Positions 26,310 to 35,153 of a stretch of DNA of 64,000 nt are shown here, one piece after another (within the stretch, counting starts at the first letter, position 1; the number at the start of each line of letters is the position of its first letter). The notes beneath the pieces are model-generated. The model was not told the origin of the DNA. It did no database searches and saw only the letters and a list, made by a program, of their open reading frames with translations. Both the position numbers and the translations under genes were made by a program. Source of the DNA: Thermosynechococcus sp. CL-1 (GTDB taxonomy: Bacteria; Cyanobacteriota; Cyanobacteriia; Thermosynechococcales; Thermosynechococcaceae); the NCBI RefSeq assembly GCF_008386235.1, contig NZ_CP040671.1, forward strand, positions 620,001 to 684,000, in the 5' to 3' direction.

Positions 26310-27164
26310 CTAGACCGATTGCGGGTGGGTTTTTGTTTTCAGAAACGCAAAGATTCCCTCTAGAAAGGAGGAGCTAATTTCTGTTGTTTCAATGAGTTCT
26401 GGTTCCCTAGGGCTGGCGGCGGCAGCAGCAATGCCAGCAATTTCCTCGGCAATCCCCACCACTATTAGGCGAAAACAAATTTTTTGCACCTCTAGAATGG
26501 GTAAGTTCAACGCTTCACTGATTTCTTGGAGGGTTTTGGTACCGTTAGCGTACTCCCACACTTGCCACTCATGATGATTGAGGTGGTAGGGGGGCTGTCC
26601 TTCAATCGTGCTGGCAATGGTTGAACTCGGCAGGGGCAGCTTGTCCATTAGGGCTGTCCAATCCCGCAGCAGTCGTAGACCCGCCAAGGAAATTTCCATG
26701 GGTGAGGCACTCAGTCCCGTCATTTCCTCAAAGGGCAGTGGATGGTTGGCATCGAACTTAAACCAGCCCTCATTGAGGCTAAAGAGGTGAGGAATCGGTG
26801 TCAGTACCTGTTGCTTGAACAATAGCCGCAGCTGTTCTGGCTCAAGGGCACCTTGGGTTTTCAAACACAGCCCAAGGGATCCGGTTCGGGAACAAAAGGG
26901 TAAAAGGCGTTGAATGGTAGTTGGGCGCAGCCAGCCCCGCTGCTCAATGAGCCGTTGCAATCCTTGGTGATCCAAGGTCGTTGTTGCGGCTACAATCTGA
27001 CCCAAGTGAAAGAAAATATAGTACTCCTGCGCCTGCGGCATCAGCGGCATCATCCCCGCCATTTCCACGGGCTTAATGGAAAGGCAACCCGTTTTTTGCC
27101 CCTGCTCCAGAAAATGAAAAATTTCCCCCAACGAAAACTCTGATAGATAGCCGGTGATTTTCAT
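26310..27164 (-). CDS. PATAN/DUF4388 domain protein
   Basis: 284 residues. The N-terminal 110 residues are the DUF4388/PATAN domain (MKITGYLSEFSLGEIFHFLE then GCLSIKP and YYIFFHLGQIVAATT). PATAN domains are known in response regulators and in proteins partnering small GTPases, and they mediate protein contacts in phototaxis and gliding. The C-terminal half (about 180-250) looks like a winged-helix segment (HHEWQVWEYANGTKTLQEI). It lies 27 bases after the GTPase gene, a pairing recurrent in cyanobacteria. Confidence 0.8.
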   Translation of the reverse strand: MKITGYLSEFSLGEIFHFLEQGQKTGCLSIKPVEMAGMMPLMPQAQEYYIFFHLGQIVAATTTLDHQGLQRLIEQRGWLRPTTIQRLLPFCSRTGSLGLCLKTQGALEPEQLRLLFKQQVLTPIPHLFSLNEGWFKFDANHPLPFEEMTGLSASPMEISLAGLRLLRDWTALMDKLPLPSSTIASTIEGQPPYHLNHHEWQVWEYANGTKTLQEISEALNLPILEVQKICFRLIVVGIAEEIAGIAAAAASPREPELIETTEISSSFLEGIFAFLKTKTHPQSV

Positions 27165-27191
27165 AGATTCCCCCTAGTGAGTGATGTTGTT

Positions 27192-27758
27192 CTAAGTGGT
27201 GAGTGCACTGCGGTTTAATTGCGAGGATTGGGCACTGGCATAGGCTTGAATGAGTGCCATCATGGCAGCGGCAACGGAAGACTGATCCAAAGCATTCACA
27301 GGCACCATGGGTGGGCGGCGGTGGGGACTCAAGTAGCCGAGGGCGATCGCGATCTCTTCAGCAGGCCACGCATTGGGATTATCGGCATGGCTCAGACCCA
27401 CTAGCATTGGAATCTTTGTGCGATGGCGCATGAAGGCCAAAATCCGCCGTGCGGCTCGAAAATCTTGGGGACGGTGAGAACTGACCAGTAGGATAAACGC
27501 ATGGGCTTTGCGAATAAGAATATCCCACATAAAGTCAAAGCGTTCTTGACCAGGCGTGCCATACAGATGCAGGGCAACATTAGGACCAAACTGCAGCCGC
27601 CCAAAATCCATCGCTACCGTTGTCTTTTCCTTGAAAGCAGCAATTTCATCCGTTGCCTTGCGATCGGTATCCACCACCTCAATTTCGCTGATGGTACGGA
27701 TGAAGGTGGATTTGCCTGCGCCCACTGGTCCTGTGATGACAATGCGCATAATTTCCAT
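27192..27758 (-). CDS. Small Ras-like GTPase of the MglA/Arf-like type
   Basis: 188 residues. P-loop GPVGAGKST at about residues 10-18, switch II GTPGQERF near residue 70. The G4 motif, normally NKxD, appears only as the degenerate SHAD in VGLSHADNP, so base specificity for guanine is uncertain. ATG at 27758 has GAGGTG 7 bases upstream. With a roadblock protein directly upstream (the MglB-like partner) it forms the minimal pair that controls polarity or motility in other bacteria. Confidence 0.85.
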   Translation of the reverse strand: MEIMRIVITGPVGAGKSTFIRTISEIEVVDTDRKATDEIAAFKEKTTVAMDFGRLQFGPNVALHLYGTPGQERFDFMWDILIRKAHAFILLVSSHRPQDFRAARRILAFMRHRTKIPMLVGLSHADNPNAWPAEEIAIALGYLSPHRRPPMVPVNALDQSSVAAAMMALIQAYASAQSSQLNRSALTT

Positions 27759-27804
27759 GGGTTGGCACCTCAATTACGGCAAAACACAGAGGAATCAGGC
27801 TGGT

Positions 27805-28200
27805 CTAAACATTCACGGCTTGCCCCATACCCATGAGTTGGGTTTGCAATTCAGCCAGAACATTTTTAATTTCAAGGTTGATAATGCCCAATTTGGCAGA
27901 GGCATCCGCCAGCACAAGGAAAACCGCATCTTCGGTGCAGCTGGTGAGAATGCCATACCCACTGGCACCCTCTACAAGGATGCGCTCGATTTTGCCCCGG
28001 CTTAGCTCTCGTCCAATACGTTCCCCCAACGACAACATGGCCGCTGACATCGCTGCCACCCGTTCATCATCCATTCCCCCCGGCAAGGTTGCCGCCAGCG
28101 TCAGACCATCGGGAGACACAAGCGCTGCCCCTTGGACATTACTGGCATTGGCAACAAAGTGTTGCAATGTAGCTTCAAGTTTTGCGGCATTAATTGGCAT
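27805..28200 (-). CDS. Roadblock/LC7 domain protein, MglB-like
   Basis: 131 residues forming one roadblock/LC7 domain: N-terminal helix LEATLQHFVANASNVQGAALVSPDGL, then LAATLPGGMDDERVAAMSAAML and the C-terminal strand-helix AVFLVLADASAKLGIINLEIK. MglB proteins are GTPase-activating or exchange partners of MglA. The gene directly precedes the GTPase gene (46 bases), which supports a functional pair. Confidence 0.9.
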   Translation of the reverse strand: MPINAAKLEATLQHFVANASNVQGAALVSPDGLTLAATLPGGMDDERVAAMSAAMLSLGERIGRELSRGKIERILVEGASGYGILTSCTEDAVFLVLADASAKLGIINLEIKNVLAELQTQLMGMGQAVNV

Positions 28201-28254
28201 AGTCTAATCCTCGTAAAGATATGGGAACTTTTTCAACAATGACTGCTAGGTGAC

Positions 28255-28809
28255 CTACATGGCAGCAGCCCCTGTGGCAATTAGCCGTTGAAATAGTGCT
28301 TGGGTCCAACCGGTTTCCTTAAGAACCGCTTGGGAAGACACCTCGAAGTAGGCCTGTTCAATAAAGGCAAGATCAATCATGCAAATTTTGCCTAGGGCAT
28401 CACTGAGGGCCTCGGATTTGTTGGCTTCCCTTAACTTTTGCCGCACGGCGTTGACAACAATTGCCATCGCGGGTACCACATGCTGGGGCCCAATGCCAAT
28501 GCGCACGTGAACCAGACCAATTTTCCAGCGGCGCTCAGCGTAGGCCTTGCCCCAACCATCCATCCCTGTGAACATTTCATGGAACCAGTCGATGAAGGTT
28601 TGATGGAGGCGATGAATGCGTCCTTCTGTGGCGTTGAGGATGGCATTCATCTCTTCATCCCGCCCCAAGTAGTCATAAAAAATATCAGCCATCTGTGGAG
28701 CAATTTCTTTTCCCCAAGGGGCAGCCTCAGCTAACAGGGATTTGTCTTCATCAGTCAACTGGACTCGTCGCACCATTATTGCCATAAAATTGATTGGCTC
28801 AATTGTCAT
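28255..28809 (-). CDS. Protoglobin / globin-sensor domain protein
   Basis: 184 residues, a single globin domain of the globin-coupled-sensor type with no attached output domain. The proximal His is His101 in IGLVHVRIGIGP, the family signature, preceded by the aromatic helix FIDWFHEMFTG. It should bind haem and O2, NO or CO. It heads the minus-strand run of roadblock, GTPase, DUF4388 and hemerythrin genes, so it may feed a gas signal into that GTPase module. Start chosen at the first ATG; later ATGs at residues 9 and 12 are possible. Confidence 0.87.
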   Translation of the reverse strand: MTIEPINFMAIMVRRVQLTDEDKSLLAEAAPWGKEIAPQMADIFYDYLGRDEEMNAILNATEGRIHRLHQTFIDWFHEMFTGMDGWGKAYAERRWKIGLVHVRIGIGPQHVVPAMAIVVNAVRQKLREANKSEALSDALGKICMIDLAFIEQAYFEVSSQAVLKETGWTQALFQRLIATGAAAM

Positions 28810-29453
28810 CTCTTTCGCCTCGAAACACTGAATAACTTTAATTACTAGATCAGGTGAATTGACTGGGCGTCCGTGATTCAGTGATTAGAATCAAGTCAGG
28901 CACTTGCTCCTGCAAGCTAACAAACAATATTCGGAAAAGCTGAAAATTTCAGAAACAATTAAAGATTCCCCCTTAAAAATCCAAGCACCGCTGGTACAGA
29001 CCCCTGCATTAGATGCTTGAAAAGCGCTTTCTCACTCCACGACATGCAACCTCAACTCAGATTTAGCCGATTTCACAGGGACTCAACACAGAAATAAAAG
29101 TTGCTCCTCATTCTAAAAAGTATGAAGTTAGCTTACTTATCACTCTGCGTTGCAGAAACAGGCTGCGGTTAATGCAGAGAGTATCCCCCTGACTTTCTAA
29201 TGAAAAGTATAGATTTCTCTGTAGTTCTCTGATTGTATTTCTCGACACACTACACAAAATAAAATGATTAGACACATTTTTTAATTATTCTTTAGTTTTT
29301 TAATTCGCTTTGTGTGGAAATGAAAGTAACTTTTACAAAATATCCCCAATGCCTTGATCCCATGGCACGGAGTATGCCACCCTTGCATTGTTATCCATCT
29401 AGGATGCTTTGAGTCATCGTAGGTATTTATCTTGAGCAAGGGAGGATAGTTAT
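28810..29453. other. AT-rich divergent intergenic region, 644 bases
   Basis: The longest gene-free stretch in the window, between the protoglobin gene (minus) and a small coiled-coil gene (plus). It is clearly richer in A and T than its surroundings, especially 29200-29340. I find no open reading frame above 30 codons with a credible start, no intrinsic terminator, and no NtcA box. It must hold the promoters of both divergent genes and is long enough for a long leader or a non-coding RNA, but nothing specific can be supported. Confidence 0.6.
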
Positions 29454-29747
29454 ATGTCCGATCGCTTGACCTACCAAGGCGAAATGGAAACGAAGCTGCA
29501 ACAACTCGGTGCCCAGCTTGACCAACTCAAGGCAAAGGCGGATCAAGCGGGTGAAGATGTCAAGGCAGATATTGAAGCTAAAATTGAAGCCCTCAAGACC
29601 AAACGCGATGAGATTACTCAGCAATTGGCTGCCCTCAAAGAAGCGGGCGATGATGCTTGGGAGTCCCTCAAAGCAGGGTTCCAGAGTGCGTGGGATGAGT
29701 TGAGCAAGGCCTTTGAGGAAGCAGCCAGTAAGTTTAAGGGTGAATAA
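29454..29747 (+). CDS. Small amphipathic coiled-coil protein
   Basis: 97 residues, almost entirely charged helix (QQLGAQLDQLKAKADQAG, then KAKIEALKTKRDEITQQL-like heptads) ending with AFEEAASKFKGE. No membrane segment, no Cys. A good GGGAGGA site precedes the ATG. It resembles LEA-like or stress-induced small helical proteins of cyanobacteria (for example the Synechocystis salt-induced sll1863 type, from memory). Function not established. Its end is 8 bases from the convergent cupin gene. Confidence 0.75.
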   Translation: MSDRLTYQGEMETKLQQLGAQLDQLKAKADQAGEDVKADIEAKIEALKTKRDEITQQLAALKEAGDDAWESLKAGFQSAWDELSKAFEEAASKFKGE

Positions 29748-29755
29748 CTGTTTTC

Positions 29756-30175
29756 TTAGCTCCAGCCCTCAATGGTGACATCGACGCGATCACTCTCGTG
29801 GGAAAGGGGCGCAATGTTCAAGTAGTACAGGGGCTGATCCGGCGATAAATTCCGCAGCCAATGGAGACATTGGGCATCCACATGGACATAGGAGCCGGTT
29901 TCCACGGGGGTACGGATCAAGGCGGTTGCCGCCACAGAACTCGCAGGGGGCGTCATCGGGTAGGTAATCAGTTCACCAACTCCCGATACAATCAGGAAAA
30001 TATCGTCACCGCGATGGTGGTAATGGGGATAGTTGGCTTGTCTTGGCTCAATGCGATAGAGACTAGAGGCTAGCTCAGGGTTGTGGTGATCCAAGGGACA
30101 GACGGCATAGCCCGGCCGCTTTGGTGTCCAAGTTTGACAGCGCTCAACCAACTCAGGAAAAGAAAAAACTAACAT
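29756..30175 (-). CDS. Cupin-domain protein
   Basis: 139 residues with one cupin beta-barrel. Metal-binding motif 1 is represented by [19 protein letters not shown] near residues 52-70 and motif 2 by [14 protein letters not shown] near residue 100-113. Such single-domain cupins bind a divalent metal and may be isomerases, dioxygenases or sugar-binding proteins; substrate is unknown. Convergent with the coiled-coil gene, and divergent from dapB across about 90 bases. Confidence 0.8.
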   Translation of the reverse strand: MLVFSFPELVERCQTWTPKRPGYAVCPLDHHNPELASSLYRIEPRQANYPHYHHRGDDIFLIVSGVGELITYPMTPPASSVAATALIRTPVETGSYVHVDAQCLHWLRNLSPDQPLYYLNIAPLSHESDRVDVTIEGWS

Positions 30176-30265
30176 CGTGCCTTTAGGACAAAATACTCAG
30201 CATTGGCTTATTGTATCGCCAAGCGATCGCGCTATCCTAGCCTGTGGTCTGTGTCGGAGTTTGGC

Positions 30266-31081
30266 ATGAGTACATCCATCCCAGTGATTGTTGTTGGCGC
30301 CCTCGGTAAAATGGGACGCGAAGTTGTGAAAACAGTGCAGCAGGCTCCTGACACGACCCTTTATGCGGCTGTTGATCGCAAGCAGGTGGGAGAAGATATT
30401 GGTGAAGCCTTGGGGCTAGGAGCCTTAGAGATTCCCATTAGCGGCAGCTTGCAAGAGGTGTGTGTGGCGGCTGCCCAAGAAAAACAACCCGTGGTCATGG
30501 TGGATTTTACCCATCCCCAAGCAGTGTATGAGAATGTGCGCATGGCGATCGCCTACGGGGTGTATCCGGTGGTGGGGACGACAGGCTTGAGTCCAGAACA
30601 AATTGAAGATCTGGCCGAGTTTGCCGACAAGGCCGATATGGGGGTGGTCATTGCGCCGAATTTCTCAATTGGCATGGTGCTGCTCCAAGAGGCTGCCATC
30701 CGCGCAAGCCAGTACTTTGATCACGTGGAGATCATTGAACTGCACCACAACCAAAAGGCTGATGCTCCTAGTGGTACCGCCATTCAAACCGCGCAGCGTT
30801 TAGCAGAATTGGGCAAAACCTTTAACCCCCCCCAAGTGCAGGAGTCCGAACATCTCACGGGGGCGCGAGGGGCGTGCGCTGACGCTGAAATTCGCATTCA
30901 CAGTGTTCGCCTCCCCGGACTGATTGCCCATCAGGAGGTGATTTTTGGGGCACCGGGACAAATTTATACGCTGCGCCATGACACCAGCGATCGCCAGTGC
31001 TATATGCCGGGGGTACTGCTTGCCATTCGCAAAGTCACGCACCTCAAACGCTTGATCTATGGCCTTGAAAAGCTGCTTTAG
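30266..31081 (+). CDS. dapB: 4-hydroxy-tetrahydrodipicolinate reductase
   Basis: Reduces the DapA product in the diaminopimelate/lysine pathway with NAD(P)H. N-terminal dinucleotide fold [12 protein letters not shown], then VVGTTGLSP, catalytic [15 protein letters not shown] (His-His and Lys), and C-terminal [16 protein letters not shown] at 30266 (with GGAG upstream) gives 271 residues, the usual length; the frame stays open to 30203 but lacks a better start. It ends 1 base before the convergent tab2 gene. Confidence 0.96.
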   Translation: MSTSIPVIVVGALGKMGREVVKTVQQAPDTTLYAAVDRKQVGEDIGEALGLGALEIPISGSLQEVCVAAAQEKQPVVMVDFTHPQAVYENVRMAIAYGVYPVVGTTGLSPEQIEDLAEFADKADMGVVIAPNFSIGMVLLQEAAIRASQYFDHVEIIELHHNQKADAPSGTAIQTAQRLAELGKTFNPPQVQESEHLTGARGACADAEIRIHSVRLPGLIAHQEVIFGAPGQIYTLRHDTSDRQCYMPGVLLAIRKVTHLKRLIYGLEKLL

Positions 31082-31082
31082 T

Positions 31083-31946
31083 CTAAACTTCAGGGGTTTG
31101 CTGCAACAACCAAAAGCCTTGCAATGCATCTTGTTCCGGTCGTTCCTTCACTGCGATAAAGTGTAGCCCCTGGCTTTGAGTACAGGCGTCCCTAAAGGCA
31201 GCCAGTTCCTTCTGAATCTGGGGATTGCGGCCACTAATGAGAACCCAGCGATCGCTCGCTCCTGTTTCTAATACCAATAACGGTTGGGGGTTCTCCTCAA
31301 AACTCAAATAGGCCGGCTCTAATCCCGATAGCCAACCCGCTAAGGGCAGTGCGCGCTGCGAATAGATAATTAACCCCGGCAGTAGCGTATCGCCCCTGAG
31401 GGTCAAAAAGGGCAGTGGGGGTACCTCACCAAAGGGCAGTTCCCATTCACCAGCCGTTTTAATTTCCCCCAGAGGAAGACCACTGAATTGCCAGCGATCG
31501 CCCCGCAGGGCTGGTGGTAAAGGTTGAGGTGCAGGGGGGATCAACTGGGGTGGCGTTGCCAGATCGGCTTGGTAGTTGGGTAGGGTTGGATAGAGGTTTG
31601 TGGCGCGATCGCGCAGCCAATCATAGAGGGCAAACGTGCGCCGACTGGGCACCATCACTAATCCTGCCGCTTCTCCCCCCCGCGTAATAATGCTGGTCAT
31701 GGCTCGGCGGAAAAAACGTACCCGATCGGGTTGAGCACTGTTTGCCAGTCCCAGTTGCTGCCGCCATTGATCCATGGCTTCTTTGAGGGCAGCTTCTAAC
31801 CAGCGGGCATTGGCTTCAGCGCCGGCACAAGTTTTGCTGAACTGAAATTGTTGCTGGCGATCGCAAATCAGCAATTCCCAGATTTTTTTGTTGTTTTCAT
31901 CCACAAGGGGACGGGAATAAAAATCCAACTCCCAGATCGTATCCAT
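31083..31946 (-). CDS. Tab2/Atab2 family RNA-binding protein
   Basis: 287 residues opening MDTIWELDFYSRPLVDENNKK, the family signature, with FFRRAMTSIITRG in the middle and the C-terminal FRDACTQSQGLHFIAVKERPEQDALQGFW. In Chlamydomonas Tab2 activates translation of psaB and in Arabidopsis Atab2 acts on PSI and PSII; the cyanobacterial protein is presumed to have a related role in photosystem synthesis. It is divergent from amt. Confidence 0.9.
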   Translation of the reverse strand: MDTIWELDFYSRPLVDENNKKIWELLICDRQQQFQFSKTCAGAEANARWLEAALKEAMDQWRQQLGLANSAQPDRVRFFRRAMTSIITRGGEAAGLVMVPSRRTFALYDWLRDRATNLYPTLPNYQADLATPPQLIPPAPQPLPPALRGDRWQFSGLPLGEIKTAGEWELPFGEVPPLPFLTLRGDTLLPGLIIYSQRALPLAGWLSGLEPAYLSFEENPQPLLVLETGASDRWVLISGRNPQIQKELAAFRDACTQSQGLHFIAVKERPEQDALQGFWLLQQTPEV

Positions 31947-32027
31947 TCACACCTAGAGGAACGTTACCCGCAAACTTGAAGCTATTTGCCTTTCCTAGGA
32001 TAGGCGGTTTTGGCCGTCAAGGTAAAT

Positions 32028-32070
32028 GTATAACCCGATACAGATTTTCCACTGTGAGAACTGGTGCAAT
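32028..32070 (+). promoter_or_regulatory. NtcA box upstream of amt
   Basis: GTA-TAACCCGA-TAC (32028-32041) matches the NtcA consensus GTA-N8-TAC exactly. A weak -10, TGCAAT (32065-32070), follows 23 bases on, the spacing of class II NtcA promoters. The inferred transcript would have a leader of about 130 bases before the amt start. Confidence 0.75.
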
Positions 32071-32207
32071 CAAAGGTTAATTGCGGGTCAATGCTTTGCT
32101 CAGCTCAAGCCAAACAACAGCCAGATCACTTTCTGGCGCGATGGTGCCGCAACTGCGATTTCTCCTCCGCTGAACTCATGTGCAACTCTACTCCATAATC
32201 GTTGAGA

Positions 32208-33653
32208 ATGAAAGCGATGTCCAAGTTAAAACTGAAACGTGCGAGACGGCAAAAGCGCCCGTTACGCAACCTCGACCGGCAGCCCAATTTCCGCTGGCGA
32301 TCGCCAGCCCTTGTCGCCTGCATTCCCCTAGCTTTAATCATTGTGGCTGTTTGGGGAGTGGCTGCTCAGGCACAGGATAAACCCCTCACCCCTGAAACAG
32401 TTCAAGGAGTACTCAACACCATTTGGGTACTCATTGCAGCCATTCTGGTGATTTTCATGAATGCTGGCTTCGGCATGTTGGAAACTGGCTTCTGCCGCCA
32501 GAAAAATGCTGTCAACATTCTTTCTAAAAACCTCATTGTTTTTGCCTTGGCCACCCTTGCCTACTGGGCGATCGGATTCTCTTTCATGTTTGGTACCGAG
32601 GGCAATGCTTTTATTGGCCTAGGGGGCTTTTTCCTCAGTAGTGAAAACCCCGAAACCTACGGTCTTGATCCCTTTCCGGAGGGCTTACCCATCGCTGTGG
32701 CCTTTCTGTTCCAAGCTGCCTTTGCAGGAACCGCAGCCACCATTGTTTCTGGAGCAGTGGCCGAGCGGATCAAGTTTGTTGACTTTTTGATTTTCAGCCT
32801 CCTGCTCACTGGTATCTCTTACCCCATTACGGGTCACTGGGTTTGGGGGGGTGGCCTTCTCAGCAACATTGGTTTCCTTGGCCCAGATATTGCCTTTAAG
32901 GATTTTGCCGGTTCAACGGTGGTTCATGCCGTAGGCGGTTGGTCGGCACTGATGGGCGCTGCGTTTCTAGGACCACGGCTTGGCAAGTATGCCGCAGATG
33001 GTACGCCTCGGGCGTTGCCCGGCCACAACATGGGCTTTGCCATGCTGGGGTGTTTGATCCTCTGGATCGGCTGGTTTGGTTTTAACCCTGGTTCTGAACT
33101 GGCCGCGAATGAAGCTGTACCCTACATCGCAGTCACAACAAACTTGGCGGCGGCAGCCGGCGGGGTTGCGGCAACAATTACCGCTTGGCTAGCCATTGGT
33201 AAACCTGACCTCTCCATGATTATCAACGGTATTCTGGCGGGATTAGTGTCCATTACAGCACCCTGTGCAGGTGTGTCTTACTGGAGTGCCGTGATCATTG
33301 GTGCCATTGGCGGTGTGATTGTGGTCTATTCTGTCCTTTTCTTTGACCGCATCAAAATTGATGACCCCGTCGGCGCCACCTCTGTCCACTTGGTCTGCGG
33401 CACTTGGGGTACCTTAGCTGTTGGCTTGTTTGACAAAGAGTTAGGCTTGCTCACCGGCCACGGAGTGACTCAGTTGATTGCTCAGATTATCGGTATTTTG
33501 ACAGTCGGTGGCTTTACTGTACTGCTGACCAGTATCTTTTGGCTGGCTCTGAAACAAACGCTTGGCATTCGTGTTTCCGAAGAAGAGGAACTCAAAGGCT
33601 TGGACATCGGCGAGCATGGCATGGAAGCCTACAGCGGTTTCTTGAAGGAGTAA
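32208..33653 (+). CDS. amt: Ammonium transporter
   Basis: About 481 residues with roughly 11 membrane helices. Signatures are [41 protein letters not shown] and [20 protein letters not shown]. The basic N-terminus ([13 protein letters not shown]) followed by a hydrophobic segment and AAQAQD resembles a signal peptide, as in cyanobacterial Amt1. Starts at 32208 and 32217 are both possible. The perfect NtcA site upstream indicates induction by nitrogen limitation. An intrinsic terminator follows the stop. Confidence 0.95.
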   Translation: MKAMSKLKLKRARRQKRPLRNLDRQPNFRWRSPALVACIPLALIIVAVWGVAAQAQDKPLTPETVQGVLNTIWVLIAAILVIFMNAGFGMLETGFCRQKNAVNILSKNLIVFALATLAYWAIGFSFMFGTEGNAFIGLGGFFLSSENPETYGLDPFPEGLPIAVAFLFQAAFAGTAATIVSGAVAERIKFVDFLIFSLLLTGISYPITGHWVWGGGLLSNIGFLGPDIAFKDFAGSTVVHAVGGWSALMGAAFLGPRLGKYAADGTPRALPGHNMGFAMLGCLILWIGWFGFNPGSELAANEAVPYIAVTTNLAAAAGGVAATITAWLAIGKPDLSMIINGILAGLVSITAPCAGVSYWSAVIIGAIGGVIVVYSVLFFDRIKIDDPVGATSVHLVCGTWGTLAVGLFDKELGLLTGHGVTQLIAQIIGILTVGGFTVLLTSIFWLALKQTLGIRVSEEEELKGLDIGEHGMEAYSGFLKE

Positions 33654-33720
33654 CTCGCCTGCCAATAAGTTTGGGGTCGTACCACGCCGCTGGACGATCC
33701 CATTGCCCTAGGTGGTTTTT

Positions 33721-33751
33721 GCTGTCCTCAGCGTTTGAGGGCAGTTTTTTC
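33721..33751 (+). terminator. Intrinsic terminator after amt
   Basis: CTGTCCTCA and TGAGGGCAG pair across a 5-base loop (one G-U pair), followed directly by TTTTTT. Located about 70 bases after the amt stop and before trmB. Confidence 0.85.
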
Positions 33752-33806
33752 TAACTTTGCAGTGATATACGCTACGCTATAGCGGCAGTACATTAGGGAG
33801 TTTTGG

Positions 33807-34448
33807 ATGAGCGATCGCGCCATGGCGGTACGGGTGCGACAACACGTTAACCCTCTCAGTCAAAAGTTCCAGCAGGACATTGCTGTTCCCGATTGGGCAA
33901 CGATTTACGAGAAACCCTCGCAGCCTTTACATCTCGATATTGGCTGTGCCAAGGGGACGTTCTTGCTAGAAATGGCAGCACTGTATCCAGAGCAAAATTT
34001 TCTGGGTCTGGAAATTCGCTACCCGCTGGTGGTGACGGCCAATGAACGGCGCGATCGCCAGCAACTTCGGAACCTCCACTACCTTTGGGGCAATGCCAAT
34101 GTCCACTTGGGCAAAATCCTCGGCGGACTCCCCCTGCACACCGTCACGATTCAGTTTCCAGATCCGTGGTTCAAGCGCCGTCACCATAAACGCCGCGTCG
34201 TCACCCCTGAACTGGTGGCCACCCTTGCCGAACTCCTGCCCGCTGGTGGGCGTGTTGTCCTTCAGTCAGATGTCTTTGAGGTGGCTGAATCAATGGTGCA
34301 ACAGTTTCGTGCCCATGCCGCCTTTAGCTCAACCTGTACCGATTGGTTACCCCAGAGTCCTTGGCCCGTCGCGACAGAACGGGAAAAATGTGTCCTCAGT
34401 AAAGGATTACCCGTTTACCGCTGGCAATTTGAGCGGTGTGCCCTCTAA
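33807..34448 (+). CDS. trmB: tRNA (guanine-N7)-methyltransferase
   Basis: 213 residues. Rossmann methyltransferase motif LDIGCAKGTFLLEMA near residue 50, the catalytic/RNA-binding segment IQFPDPWFKRRHHKRR, and C-terminal TEREKCVLSKGLPVYRWQF. It makes m7G46 in the tRNA variable loop with SAM. Its last 4 bases overlap the end of the convergent lipase gene. Confidence 0.95.
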   Translation: MSDRAMAVRVRQHVNPLSQKFQQDIAVPDWATIYEKPSQPLHLDIGCAKGTFLLEMAALYPEQNFLGLEIRYPLVVTANERRDRQQLRNLHYLWGNANVHLGKILGGLPLHTVTIQFPDPWFKRRHHKRRVVTPELVATLAELLPAGGRVVLQSDVFEVAESMVQQFRAHAAFSSTCTDWLPQSPWPVATEREKCVLSKGLPVYRWQFERCAL

Positions 34449-35149
34449 CTGGCTTTCAAATACTGCTGCCAAGTAGCGACAATAGCTGGGGAACCGTACC
34501 AAGGGGCATCGGGGCGATCGCGCAAGCGGCTGCGAGGCGCATGGAGCACATCTTCATAGACCAGATTCTCTGCCCCCTCAAGGTGGGCTGCTGCCACCGG
34601 TGTCACCCCATCTCCCCAACAGGCACCCTCGCCACAGGTGAGTTTATAGCTTTGATACGTAAACCAATTGGCAAACGAACCGCGTGGTGTGCCATAGATG
34701 GCCTTGCCCGCCAGACACACATAGCGAACTTGCGGGTAATAGGCACCGGGGTACGTGGTGTTCACAAAGTCAAGATTGCGGCGCGTCCAACGCTCCTGAC
34801 TCCGATGGGGAGTACCCAACGTGATTAGCGTGTGCACCCATTTGTGACCCGCCCAAACTTGGCCATCATAGGGTTGATCCCCTAGGTAAATGCGGCTAAT
34901 CCAGCCCCCCGCTGAGTGGCCAATGAGATGCACGGCGGACGCCCCTGTTGTATTCAGAACATGCTGAATGGTGGTATCCAAGGCCTGTAAAATTGGCGCC
35001 ACCGATCGCCCCCCCAACGTGGGAAACCACGAGCGTACCCTGAGGGGCACCACCTCCGCCACAAACCCCAATTGCCGCAGATAATCCCGCAGTGGGTAAT
35101 AGTCAGGGGCAGCCGCTAAATATCCCGGTAAAAGAACGACAGGCAACAC
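34445..35149 (-). CDS. Alpha/beta hydrolase, lipase-like
   Basis: 234 residues with strand-loop VVLLPGYLAAAPDYYPL (oxyanion loop) and the nucleophile elbow HLIGHSAGGWISR near residue 85. Asp and His of the triad probably lie in GDGVTPVAAAHL and YEDVLHAPRS. Related to triacylglycerol lipase/PGAP1-like esterases; substrate unknown. The start is GTG (35149), 4 bases after the upstream MBL gene stop, so they form a two-gene unit. Confidence 0.8.
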   Translation of the reverse strand: MLPVVLLPGYLAAAPDYYPLRDYLRQLGFVAEVVPLRVRSWFPTLGGRSVAPILQALDTTIQHVLNTTGASAVHLIGHSAGGWISRIYLGDQPYDGQVWAGHKWVHTLITLGTPHRSQERWTRRNLDFVNTTYPGAYYPQVRYVCLAGKAIYGTPRGSFANWFTYQSYKLTCGEGACWGDGVTPVAAAHLEGAENLVYEDVLHAPRSRLRDRPDAPWYGSPAIVATWQQYLKAS

Positions 35150-35153
35150 AGGA

